Shown here: positions 29,395 through 37,551 of the stretch, piece by piece
Layout: each line of letters opens with the position of its first letter
Numbering within the stretch: the stretch's first letter is position 1
Translations under genes and position numbers: made by a program
Origin: Acidobacteriota bacterium
Lineage (GTDB): Bacteria > Acidobacteriota > UBA890 > WLXD01
Assembly: GCA_029263295.1 (NCBI GenBank)
Contig: JAJCXT010000034.1
Span: 1-44,096, forward strand
Direction of reading: 5' to 3'
DNA: 44,096 nucleotides
The notes under the pieces: generated by a model
What the model was told of the DNA's origin: nothing
What the model saw: only the letters and a program-made list of their open reading frames with translations
The model's database searches: none

Positions 29395-32167
29395 CCCCGA
29401 CGTCGTACGGCGGATGTCGCGGGCTGCGCTCCTGGTCGCCCTGCTGGCGACGAGCACGCTCGCTGGCGCCGTGGCAGCACAGGAGACTCTCGGCGCCCAG
29501 GGGCCGGGCGACCGGACGATTGCCGCGGTGGAACTCGTCTCGAGGTGGGAGGGGCTGGTCGAGTCGGCGCGGAGAGCCATGACTCTGCAGGCCGGCGACG
29601 AGTATTCCGTTGCCGCGATGCTTCGGACGCTGCAGAACCTGTACGCGCTCGGTACTGTGGCCGACGTCCGTGTCGAGGCGGAGGCCGGCGACACAGGGCT
29701 GCTGCTGCGCTTCGTACTCGAACCCCAGGTGCACCTGTGGAACGTCCGCTTCACGGGCGAACGACCGTGGCGGAAGGGCAAGTTGCGCGCGGCACTGTCG
29801 TTGCGCGAGGGAGAAATCCTCGACCACGAAGCCATGGTCGCACAGGAGGAGCGGCTGCAGCAGGCGCTCGCCGACGATGGCTACCTGCTCGCGGCCGTGT
29901 CGGGTCGGATCGTCGAAGGCAGCACTCCGGCACGCGGCATCCTGGAGCTGCAAATCACGCCCGGCGCGCGGGCGCGACTGGCCGAGGTGAAGCTCACGAC
30001 TGACGGCGGCATCGCTGGTTCGGAGTTGCTGATCGCCCTGGCACTGCCGGAGGGTTCGCCCTACCGACCGGCAGTGTTCGAGGAGGGCCTGGACCGGGTA
30101 CGCGAACGCCTCCTGGCCAGCAATTTCTTCTTTCACCAGATGCGGATCGTCGAACAGTCGCTCGACCTGCGCGACAACTCCATGTGGCTCGAGGTCGAGG
30201 TGGCGGCGGGTCCACGTGTAGAGCTCGACTTTTCCGGACAGCCCTTCAGCGAAACGAACATGCGGGAGCGGCTGGCGATCTTCGAGTTCGGCACCGTCGA
30301 CGACTGGGCGCTCAAGGACAGCCGGCACGAGTTGGTGCGCTGGCTGCAGGAACGCGGCCACTGGCGACCTCTGGTCAGCTACCGCCGCGACCGCGACGAC
30401 CAGGGCCGCAACACCTCTGTGCAGTTTCGGGTCCTGGCGGGAAAGCGCGCGAAGCTCGTTCAGGTCAACTTCACCGGCAACGACAGTGTCGCCGCCGCCG
30501 CGCTGGCCGCCGCTATCCGATCCCGGCCCGCCGCCTTCATGTCTCCCCGACGCTTCATCAAAGACTGGTGGGTCGAGGACCAGCGTGCGGTTGCCACCGC
30601 GTACCGACGGCGCGGATTCAGCACCGCTACCGTGGTCGGAACGACGGTGGGCTACAACGAGGAAGCAGGCGGAATCGTCGCCGGCATGGAGATCGAGGAG
30701 GGGCCGCTGACGTTGGTGCGCAGCGTCGACGTCACCCTGGTGGACGGCGACCCGACGGCCGCGATCGACGCGAGCCTGTGGGCCTCGACGCTGCAGCAAC
30801 ATGCAGGCGGCCCATTCGATCCTGGGGCCGTTCGCCGCGACACCGAGCGCCTGCGAGCGGTTCTCGCCAACGCGGGCTACCCCCGTGCGATCGTCACCAG
30901 CTCCGCCGAGCCCGGGGAGTCCGGTGTTGCTGTGGCGCACAATGTCGTGCCGGGCGATCTCCAACGCGTGGGCGCGATACTGGTGGCTGGCAACGACGCC
31001 ACCCGCAACGACGTGATCGAGCGCGAACTCGCCTTCGTTCCGGGCGCGCCGTTCTCGTTCGCGAACCTGCTCGAAACGCAGAGCCGTCTCTATTCCACCG
31101 GTCTATTCAGCCAGGTCGATGTGGGCCCGGCCCTGTCCGACGATCTCGCGGTCACGCAGCCTTTGGTGGTGCGTGTGCAGGAGGCACCGCCGCTGTTCGT
31201 CACCTATGGCGCCGGCTTCGACACCGAAGAAAAGGTCCGTGGCACCTTTACGATCGGGCACAACAACGTCGCCGGCCGGAACCAGGAGCTGTCGTTCAGC
31301 ACCCGCGCCTCGTTGCGTGAGCAGCGCTTCCGCGTCCTGTTTCGCGAGCCCTACTTTCTCGGCCGGCGAACCGAGGGCACCGCCACCGCGTTCTACACCA
31401 ACGAGCAGGAGGCCTCGTTCAAGGTCCAGCGCTACGGCGTCTCCTTCCAGCTGTTGTTTCAGCACAGCGACCGGGTGGCCAGCTTGCCGCGCTTGGTGTT
31501 CCGCGACACCACCACCTACAACGTTGAAATCGATCCGGGTCTGATTCGTCCCGAGGATCAATCGACTCGGGTAGGGGCCCTGAACTACTCGCTCATTGTC
31601 GATACGCGACCCAACCCGATCGATCCCACGAGCGGCTTCTATAGCACCACCGACGTCGAGATCGCCACGCGCCTGTTAGGCAGCAACACGGACTTCGCCA
31701 CCCTCCTGGGGCGCTGGTTCGGCTACCGAAGTTTCGGCGATCGGCTCACGCTGGCGGTGGGTGCGCGCGCGGGAATCAAGATTCCCTACGCCGGCAGTGA
31801 CTCGATTCCGCTGCCCGAACGTTTCTTTGCAGGCGGGTCAACGACCCTGCGGGGCTTCCGGCTGGAGGGCGCCGGCCCGGTGGACGACAACGGCAACCCG
31901 CTGGGTGGCCGCGTGTTGTTGATCAGCAATATCGAGCTACGTGCGCGGCTATGGGGTGAACTTGGTGGCGTCGTCTTCGCCGACATCGGCAACGTGTTCG
32001 CGCTGCCGCGGACCGTGACCTGGCGCGAGGTTCGCGAGACCGTTGGGCTCGGAATCCGCTACGCGACGCCGGTAGGGCCGATTCGCTTCGACTTCGCGCG
32101 GCTGATGGACCGCCGCGAGGGCGAGGACCGCTACCAGATCTTCTTCTCCATCGGACATACCTTCTGA
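29387..32167 (+). CDS. Omp85 outer-membrane assembly protein with seven POTRA-like segments (TamA/BamA family)
   Basis: From the ATG at 29387 the protein has 926 residues with a signal peptide ending near VAAQ (32). The periplasmic part divides into seven repeats of 70-88 residues, at about 44-114, 115-193, 194-276, 277-352, 353-440, 441-524 and 525-602, several with an F/YLxxGYxxA-like helix or a VxFxGN strand. A barrel follows at about 603-926 with loop-6 signature TTLRGFRLEGAGP and a terminal Phe. E. coli TamA has three POTRA domains and BamA has five. The gene overlaps the regulator by 8 bp and is in the tamB operon, so it is the likely TamB partner. BamA identity cannot be excluded. Confidence 0.9.
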   Translation: MSSPDVVRRMSRAALLVALLATSTLAGAVAAQETLGAQGPGDRTIAAVELVSRWEGLVESARRAMTLQAGDEYSVAAMLRTLQNLYALGTVADVRVEAEAGDTGLLLRFVLEPQVHLWNVRFTGERPWRKGKLRAALSLREGEILDHEAMVAQEERLQQALADDGYLLAAVSGRIVEGSTPARGILELQITPGARARLAEVKLTTDGGIAGSELLIALALPEGSPYRPAVFEEGLDRVRERLLASNFFFHQMRIVEQSLDLRDNSMWLEVEVAAGPRVELDFSGQPFSETNMRERLAIFEFGTVDDWALKDSRHELVRWLQERGHWRPLVSYRRDRDDQGRNTSVQFRVLAGKRAKLVQVNFTGNDSVAAAALAAAIRSRPAAFMSPRRFIKDWWVEDQRAVATAYRRRGFSTATVVGTTVGYNEEAGGIVAGMEIEEGPLTLVRSVDVTLVDGDPTAAIDASLWASTLQQHAGGPFDPGAVRRDTERLRAVLANAGYPRAIVTSSAEPGESGVAVAHNVVPGDLQRVGAILVAGNDATRNDVIERELAFVPGAPFSFANLLETQSRLYSTGLFSQVDVGPALSDDLAVTQPLVVRVQEAPPLFVTYGAGFDTEEKVRGTFTIGHNNVAGRNQELSFSTRASLREQRFRVLFREPYFLGRRTEGTATAFYTNEQEASFKVQRYGVSFQLLFQHSDRVASLPRLVFRDTTTYNVEIDPGLIRPEDQSTRVGALNYSLIVDTRPNPIDPTSGFYSTTDVEIATRLLGSNTDFATLLGRWFGYRSFGDRLTLAVGARAGIKIPYAGSDSIPLPERFFAGGSTTLRGFRLEGAGPVDDNGNPLGGRVLLISNIELRARLWGELGGVVFADIGNVFALPRTVTWREVRETVGLGIRYATPVGPIRFDFARLMDRREGEDRYQIFFSIGHTF

Positions 32168-32180
32168 TGAGTCCTTCTCA

Positions 32181-33005
32181 ATGAACCCGCTCGGCACGCA
32201 GACTCCGATCACGGGCCTTCTCGCAGGCTCGGCGCTCAGCGCACTGCTACTGCTGTCGCCACCCGCCCAAGCGCAGGCGCAGGCGCAGGCGCAGGCGCCT
32301 GCCCCAGGGGCTGTGTCTCTACAGGCGCAAGCGCCTCCTCCGTTCGACGGAATCGCCGCGATCGTCAACGGCGAGGTAATCAGCATCGCCGAGGTGCGCC
32401 GAACAGCGCTGCTCGCACGCGAAGACAAGCTTGGCGTGGGCGCGCTGTGTGAGGGACAGCCGATGCTGGCGGTGGAACTGGCGCGCGGCGAGGCTCCCTC
32501 CGGACTGGCACAGGGAGCTCTGGAGGGCGCGCTGACTCGAGACGAATTGGAGCGCTCGCGCGAATGTCTGATCGACACTCGTCTGGTGTTTCGCGAGGTC
32601 CGGCGCTTCCCGCGCATCGCCGCCGGCGACGCACAGCTCGACGCGATGATGGCGGCCATCATCGCCCAGTTCGAATCGACCGCAGCTTTCACCGCCGAGA
32701 TGGCACGCCTCGGTGTGAGCCAGCGGGAGATCCGCGATGATCTTCGTCGCCAGTTGCTTGTCTCAGAGTACGTAGACGGCCGCTTCCGCGCCACCGTCGA
32801 GATTACCGAGGAGCAGGCGCTTGCCGCATGGGAACAGGAGTTCATGCCCAGCATGGAAGCCGACGGGGTTCCGATCCCGAGCTTCGAGTCGGTGGCGGAC
32901 GACTTCGTCGTTCCGATCCTGCGGCAGCGGGAGGTAAACCGACGAGTACAATCGTGGATTCTCGACCTGCGTGAGCGCGCGACGATTCGCCGGATGTACC
33001 CATGA
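32181..33005 (+). CDS. SurA-N-like periplasmic chaperone without parvulin domain
   Basis: The 274-residue protein has a signal peptide ending in PPAQA, then an Ala-Gln and Pro-rich linker (about 31-55). A SurA N-terminal type domain follows: GIAAIVNGEVISIAEV (about 57-72), helices, and a C-terminal helix with the pattern IRRMYP. SurA of E. coli (428 residues) carries two parvulin isomerase domains; none is present here. It probably binds unfolded outer-membrane proteins and hands them to the Omp85 protein encoded 13 bp upstream. This function is inferred from similarity and context. Its stop overlaps the holB ATG by 4 bp. Confidence 0.75.
   Translation: MNPLGTQTPITGLLAGSALSALLLLSPPAQAQAQAQAQAPAPGAVSLQAQAPPPFDGIAAIVNGEVISIAEVRRTALLAREDKLGVGALCEGQPMLAVELARGEAPSGLAQGALEGALTRDELERSRECLIDTRLVFREVRRFPRIAAGDAQLDAMMAAIIAQFESTAAFTAEMARLGVSQREIRDDLRRQLLVSEYVDGRFRATVEITEEQALAAWEQEFMPSMEADGVPIPSFESVADDFVVPILRQREVNRRVQSWILDLRERATIRRMYP
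32271..32294. repeat. Four GCGCAG hexamer repeats in the SurA-like gene
   Basis: Four perfect GCGCAG units encode the Ala-Gln run after the signal peptide. The six-base unit keeps the frame, so copy number could vary without breaking the gene. Confidence 0.9.
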
Positions 33006-34081
33006 GCCCTGCCAAGGAAACCGAAAGCGGGCTACCGCTCCCCATCGGTAGCGGACTGGACGCCGTTGTCGGCCAGGAGATCGTGCTGCAGGCCCTGCGA
33101 CGCGCCATCGAGCGCGACCGGTTGCCGCATGCACTGCTGTTCTCCGGCGCCCAGGGCATCGGTAAGGCGACCACCGCGTTGCTGCTCGCTCAGGCACTCA
33201 ACTGCCCGGTCGCCGGGCCCGTGGACACATGCGGCGAGTGCATCTCCTGCAGCAAGATCGCGCGTGGCATCCACCCGGACGTCGTGTGGGTCGCCCCGAT
33301 GCCGCGCATCATCAAGATTGGACAGATACGCGAGTTGATCGCGGCCGTTGGCTACCGGCCCCACGAGGGGCAGCGACGCGTCATCGTGATCGATAACGCC
33401 CACGCGATGCAGGGCCCGGCGCAGAACGCGTTTCTCAAGACGCTCGAAGAGCCGCCGCCGTCCACGACCATCGTCCTGGTCACGCCCGCGCCGGGGTCGC
33501 TCCTCCCGACGGTGCAGTCACGCTGCCAGACCTTGCGCTTCTCGCCGGTCGGGCAGGAAGTCGTGCGCGAGTACCTCGAGCAACAGATGGAGTTGCCTGC
33601 CGAAGAGGCGCGCCTGCGTGCGGCCCTGACCCCCGGCAGTATCGGCGGAGCGTTGGCACTGGACCTGGATGCCTACGGGGCGCTGCTCGAGACCGTCGTC
33701 GAAGCGCTGCGCCTGTGCCAGCACGGTGGCGGAGGCGTGGTCGCCGCAGCCGACAGCCTCGCCAGTTCGGGACACGGAGAGACAGCCACACAGCGCGCCG
33801 CCAGCACCCTGCGAATAGGCCGCGACGTGCTGCGCGACCTGCTCGTTGTCACCACCCAGGCTGACGGCGCCGACCTGGTGAACTCGGCCAAACGCGAGGC
33901 CTGGGTGGCCTGGGCCAGCGAGGTGAACAGCGACGGCGTGATCAACGCGCTGCAGGCGCTCAATGTCGGCATCGAGCGCTTCACCACGGGGATTCAACCG
34001 AACATCAAGATGGCGATGGAGCAAACGCTGATCGAGATCGGCGGCGCCCTGGCCAGCACGGGACAACGGGCAGCTTCGTGA
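33002..34081 (+). CDS. holB: DNA polymerase III delta-prime subunit
   Basis: The 359-residue clamp-loader subunit has GQEIVLQALRRAI, a P-loop-like GAQGIGKATTALLLA (about 49-63), and a zinc module with Cys68, 77, 80 and 83 in the spacing of E. coli delta prime. FLKTLEEPPPSTTIVLVT follows, with the conserved SRCQTLRF (the SRC motif) near residue 176. The residue after the P-loop Lys is Ala rather than Thr or Ser, consistent with a subunit that need not hydrolyse ATP. It is part of the tam operon and overlaps genes at both ends by 4 bp. Confidence 0.93.
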   Translation: MSPAKETESGLPLPIGSGLDAVVGQEIVLQALRRAIERDRLPHALLFSGAQGIGKATTALLLAQALNCPVAGPVDTCGECISCSKIARGIHPDVVWVAPMPRIIKIGQIRELIAAVGYRPHEGQRRVIVIDNAHAMQGPAQNAFLKTLEEPPPSTTIVLVTPAPGSLLPTVQSRCQTLRFSPVGQEVVREYLEQQMELPAEEARLRAALTPGSIGGALALDLDAYGALLETVVEALRLCQHGGGGVVAAADSLASSGHGETATQRAASTLRIGRDVLRDLLVVTTQADGADLVNSAKREAWVAWASEVNSDGVINALQALNVGIERFTTGIQPNIKMAMEQTLIEIGGALASTGQRAAS

Positions 34082-35088
34082 AGCTCCCCCTGCTCGGATG
34101 CAGCATGGGCGACCCGGCAGGAATCGGGCCCGAGGTGCTCCTGCTGGCGGTGGATGAGATGGACACGGCGGAGGAGTCCGTCGCCGCGTATCTGTTCCTT
34201 GGCGACGCCTCTGTGTTCGAGATGTATTCGTCGCAACTGGAGGGCATCGACCCACCCCAGGTGGTCGCCTCCGCTGGCGAGGCGCGGGCAGCGGCGGACG
34301 AAGCCCGCCCCGGGCCCTTTCTGCTGGAATGCGCACCGGTTCCGCCAGGCCTCGTGCCAGGAAAGCCGCGCCCGGCCGAAGGCGCCGCCGCACTGGCCGC
34401 CATCCAGACCGGCGCTGAGCTTGCCGCCTCGGGGGCCATCGACGCCCTGGTCACCGCCCCGCTGAGCAAACACGGCGTCGCCGCGCATGCGGCCGGGTTT
34501 AAGGGCCACACGGAATTCCTAGCGGCGATCGACGCCGGAGCGTGGCCCGTCATGCTTTTCGCGGCACCGCGGCCGGCCGCGGGCGCGGCGGACATCGCTC
34601 TACTTACAACCCACTTGCCACTTGCCACGGCGCTCACCATGGTCCGACCCAGAATCGTCGCGGCGGCTTTGCGAAGGCTGCACGGTGCCTGGGGTGCTCG
34701 CTTCGGGCGGGATCCGGTGATTGGGGTGGCGGCGCTCAACCCGCATGCGGGCGAGTACGGCGCGATCGGTGGCGAGGAACCGCGTTTGTTGACGCCCGCG
34801 ATACGCGCGGTTGCCGAGGATGGAATCGACGCGCGAGGGCCCTACCCTGCCGACTCGATCTTTCTGCGCAACGATCTCGACGTGATCCTGGCGCTGTACC
34901 ACGACCAGGGCACGATCATGGCGAAGCGGGCACCGTGGCCGACGGTAAATCTGACGCTCGGCCTCTCTTACGTCCGCACCTCGCCCGACCACGGTACGGC
35001 CTACGACCTGGCGGGCACGGGTCGCGCGGATCATCAGGCCATGCTGGCGGCGTTGCGGCTAGCCGCTCAGCTGGCAGCCGCGGAGTAG
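34078..35088 (+). CDS. pdxA: 4-hydroxythreonine-4-phosphate dehydrogenase
   Basis: This 336-residue enzyme of pyridoxal phosphate synthesis oxidises 4-phosphohydroxy-threonine. The start GCSMGDPAGIGPEV, TAPLSKHGV, FKGHTEFLA, GVAALNPHAGEYG and LYHDQGTIMAKR carry the metal-binding histidines of PdxA. The C-terminal YVRTSPDHGTAYDLAGTGRAD is typical. A GTG start overlaps the holB stop (GTGA). It is the last gene of the eight-gene operon and is convergent with smpB, 23 bp away. Confidence 0.96.
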   Translation: MKLPLLGCSMGDPAGIGPEVLLLAVDEMDTAEESVAAYLFLGDASVFEMYSSQLEGIDPPQVVASAGEARAAADEARPGPFLLECAPVPPGLVPGKPRPAEGAAALAAIQTGAELAASGAIDALVTAPLSKHGVAAHAAGFKGHTEFLAAIDAGAWPVMLFAAPRPAAGAADIALLTTHLPLATALTMVRPRIVAAALRRLHGAWGARFGRDPVIGVAALNPHAGEYGAIGGEEPRLLTPAIRAVAEDGIDARGPYPADSIFLRNDLDVILALYHDQGTIMAKRAPWPTVNLTLGLSYVRTSPDHGTAYDLAGTGRADHQAMLAALRLAAQLAAAE

Positions 35089-35111
35089 CGACGGGCGAAC
35101 CGTGACTGCCT

Positions 35112-35573
35112 CTACCGGCGTCGGCGCAACGCCTGTGCGATCTCTCGATTCACGGCGTCTTTCTTCATGACTTCGCGCTTGTCATATTGCTTGCGGCCAC
35201 GCGCAACGGCGAGCTCGAGCTTGGCGCGACCGTTCTTGAAGTAGATCCGTAGCGGCACCAGCGCCAGCCCCTTCTCGATAACGCGACCGATCAGTCGATC
35301 GATCTCCCGGCGATTCAGGAGCAGCTTGCGCAAGCGTTCGGGCTCGTGCTGGTTGCCCGGTCCGGCCGGCGGATAAGGTCCGATATGGAGATGGTGCAGC
35401 CACAGCTCTTCGCCCTTGAGCGCGGCGTAAGAGTCCTTCAGATTGGCGTTGCCACTGCGCAGCGCCTTCACCTCGGTGCCGAGTAGCACCAGGCCCGCTT
35501 CGTAGGTATCGATGATCTCGTAGTCTCTGCGCGCGCGCCGATTCGAGACGATCGTCTTTTCGCCCGCGGCCAT
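35112..35573 (-). CDS. smpB: SsrA-binding protein SmpB
   Basis: The 153-residue protein delivers tmRNA to stalled ribosomes. The features are VSNRRARRDYEI, GTEVKALRSG, NLKDSYAALKGEELWL and HEPERLRKLLLNRREIDRL. The tail has KQYDKREVMKKDAVNREIAQAL, the basic C-terminus that occupies the mRNA channel. It starts 2 bp after the UDP-sugar dehydrogenase stop, so the two are likely co-transcribed. No tmRNA gene was recognised in the window. Confidence 0.97.
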   Translation of the reverse strand: MAAGEKTIVSNRRARRDYEIIDTYEAGLVLLGTEVKALRSGNANLKDSYAALKGEELWLHHLHIGPYPPAGPGNQHEPERLRKLLLNRREIDRLIGRVIEKGLALVPLRIYFKNGRAKLELAVARGRKQYDKREVMKKDAVNREIAQALRRRR

Positions 35574-35575
35574 CG

Positions 35576-36883
35576 CTAGAGCCGGACGACGTTGGGCGCG
35601 TCGAGCCCGTTCGCCACGTTACGCGTGTCCACGACGAGCTTTGCCGCGGCGATCACGCCAGGCCAGTCGATGTTGCTGTGGTCGGTGCCAACCACCACAC
35701 AGTCGTACTCGGCGCACACGGCCGGCAGGCCCTCGATCGAGTCCTGATCGGCAACTACGCCCTGCGCCGTCGTCAGCCGCGGAACCCACGGGTCTGCGTA
35801 GTCCACTTCGGCGCCGCGATCCTGCAGCAGCCGCATCACGTCGAGCGCCGGCGACTCACGCGTGTCGTCGATGTCGCCCTTGTAGGCCACGCCGATCATC
35901 AAGATCCGTGAACCCCGTACGCTCTTCTCGTGATCGTTGAGCGCGGCGGCGACCTTCTCGACGACATGTTCGGGCATCGCCGCGTTGATCTCGGCCGCAA
36001 GTTCGATCAGGCGTGCCCGATAGTTCAGCGTCCGCGCTTTCCAGGTGAGATAGAGCGGGTCGACGGGGATGCAGTGACCACCCAGTCCGGGCCCGGGAAA
36101 GAACGGCATGAACCCGAATGGCTTGGTAGCCGCGGCCCGAATAACTTCCCAGGTGTCGATCCCCATGCGGTCGCACATGAGGGCCATCTCGTTGGCGAGC
36201 CCGATGTTGACCGAACGGAACGTGTTCTCGAGCAGCTTCACCAGCTCCGCGGCGGCCGGCGACGACATCTCGTGAACCTCGGCCACGATCGCGCCGTACA
36301 ATGCGGCGGCAATGCGCGTGCATTCCGTAGTCATGCCGCCCAGCACCTTGGGCGTGTTCTCGAGCGAGAACGTCGGGTTGCCCGGATCGATGCGCTCGGG
36401 CGAGAACGCCAGATAGTAGTCCTTCCCCAACTCGAGCCCGCTTTCCGCCATGCGCGGGGCCAGAACTTCCTCCGTGGTGCCCGGGTAGGTGGTGCTCTCG
36501 AGCACGACCAGCATGCCGGTGTGAACACGCTCGGCCACCTGCTCGCCGGCCGCGACAAGGTAGGAGATGTCCGGGTCGCGTGTCTTCCCGAGCGGAGTGG
36601 GCACACAGATGTGCACGGTGTCTACCGTCGCAAGGATCTCCGCATCCGTGGTGGCATCGAGCCGGCCGGCGTCAACCTGAGCGCGTAGCCTGCCGGTGTC
36701 GATATCAGGAATGTAGGACTCGCCAGCGTTGATCGAGTCGACTTTGGTACCGTCGACATCGAGACCAGTTACGCGAAAGCCAGCCTCCGCAAACGCCACG
36801 GCGAGCGGCAGGCCGACATAGCCAAGGCCGATGACGCAGACATGCGCGTCTCGCTGCTCGATGCGGGAAAGTAGGTCCGTCAT
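35576..36883 (-). CDS. wbpA: UDP-N-acetylglucosamine/UDP-sugar 6-dehydrogenase (WbpA-like)
   Basis: The 435-residue NAD enzyme oxidises a UDP-sugar C6 to a uronic acid. VCVIGLGYVGLPLAVAFAEAG is the dinucleotide fold, VPTPLGKTRDPDISYL and ESTTYPGTTEE follow, and GPGLGGHCIPVDPLYL holds catalytic Cys271. ILMIGVAYKGDIDDTRESPA belongs to the C-terminal domain. The pattern fits the WbpA/TviB group more than UDP-glucose dehydrogenase, but substrate is not certain, so the symbol is approximate. smpB follows after 2 bp. It reads divergently from folK across 137 bp that contain an 8-bp hairpin. Confidence 0.9.
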   Translation of the reverse strand: MTDLLSRIEQRDAHVCVIGLGYVGLPLAVAFAEAGFRVTGLDVDGTKVDSINAGESYIPDIDTGRLRAQVDAGRLDATTDAEILATVDTVHICVPTPLGKTRDPDISYLVAAGEQVAERVHTGMLVVLESTTYPGTTEEVLAPRMAESGLELGKDYYLAFSPERIDPGNPTFSLENTPKVLGGMTTECTRIAAALYGAIVAEVHEMSSPAAAELVKLLENTFRSVNIGLANEMALMCDRMGIDTWEVIRAAATKPFGFMPFFPGPGLGGHCIPVDPLYLTWKARTLNYRARLIELAAEINAAMPEHVVEKVAAALNDHEKSVRGSRILMIGVAYKGDIDDTRESPALDVMRLLQDRGAEVDYADPWVPRLTTAQGVVADQDSIEGLPAVCAEYDCVVVGTDHSNIDWPGVIAAAKLVVDTRNVANGLDAPNVVRL

Positions 36884-36915
36884 TGTCTTTCAGTGTCCCA
36901 ATTGGCTCCTGAACA

Positions 36916-36936
36916 GCCGCCAGATTCACTGGCGGC
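36916..36936. other. Perfect 8-bp hairpin in the wbpA-folK divergent spacer
   Basis: GCCGCCAG (36916-36923) and CTGGCGGC (36929-36936) form a perfect stem with loop ATTCA. It lies between two divergent genes without a T-tract, so an operator or leader structure is more likely than a terminator. No promoter hexamers were confidently seen. Confidence 0.45.
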
Positions 36937-36964
36937 GCCAGACACCTGCGTGAGGAGGCAGTAT

Positions 36965-36985
36965 ATGGACCGCCTTTCAGCCTGA
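36965..36985 (+). CDS. Possible six-codon upstream ORF before folK
   Basis: GAGGAGG lies at good distance before an ATG at 36965 that encodes only MDRLSA before TGA. This is the strongest Shine-Dalgarno sequence in the region and is not in frame with folK, which begins 35 bp after the short ORF's stop. It may be a leader peptide, or the motif may be chance. Confidence 0.25.
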   Translation: MDRLSA

Positions 36986-37020
36986 GCAAGCCAGCATTCG
37001 AGAGCGGGCAACAGACTTTC

Positions 37021-37551
37021 ATGGACGCATATCTGGGACTTGGATCGAATCGAGGGAATCGCGTGGCCTGGCTGCGCGCCGGAATCGCGGCGCTGCGAGA
37101 TCAGGGCCTCGATATCAATGCATGTTCGTCGCTGTGGCTGTCGGAACCTGTGGGCGACGAGGCGCTGGGCTGGTTCGTCAACTGCGCGGTACGAGTGGCC
37201 CAGCCGCCTTCTCCGGAGAGGCTCCTCCAGGCCGCGCTCGCGGCCGAACAGCACTGTGGACGCGTACGTCAGCCGGGTGTTGTCACGTCACGCACCTTCG
37301 ACGCCGACGTTCTGCTCTATGATGGCCGCGTCATGGACGATCTCGAACTGCAGGTTCCCCACCCGCGTATGTGTGAGCGCCGCTTCGTGCTGAACCCACT
37401 TGCCGAACTCGCTGCTGACCTAGTGCACCCGGTCGCCGGAGAATCGATCGCCACGCTGCGCGACGAACTTGTCTCTCCTGAACGAGCCTGGCTTCTGGCC
37501 CCGGCGCTCGGTGCCAGGCTCGAACGAGCGGCAAACGGGGAGTCCGCCTGA
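37021..37551 (+). CDS. folK: 2-amino-4-hydroxy-6-hydroxymethyldihydropteridine pyrophosphokinase
   Basis: The 176-residue folate-pathway kinase transfers pyrophosphate from ATP to hydroxymethyldihydropterin. AYLGLGSNRGNRVAWLRAGI opens the protein, and VPHPRMCERRFVLNPLAELA is the HPPK C-terminal signature. The segment SRTFDADVLLYDG takes the place of the usual RTLDLDILLY and keeps its two Asp metal ligands. Its stop codon shares one base with the next gene's ATG. Confidence 0.95.
   Translation: MDAYLGLGSNRGNRVAWLRAGIAALRDQGLDINACSSLWLSEPVGDEALGWFVNCAVRVAQPPSPERLLQAALAAEQHCGRVRQPGVVTSRTFDADVLLYDGRVMDDLELQVPHPRMCERRFVLNPLAELAADLVHPVAGESIATLRDELVSPERAWLLAPALGARLERAANGESA

Noticed and set aside
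29369..30964. 531-residue minus-strand frame
   Set aside because: It is antisense to the Omp85 gene and has no recognisable domain.
32271..32294. GCGCAG repeats as a phase-variation switch
   Set aside because: The unit is six bases, so gain or loss keeps the reading frame and only changes linker length.
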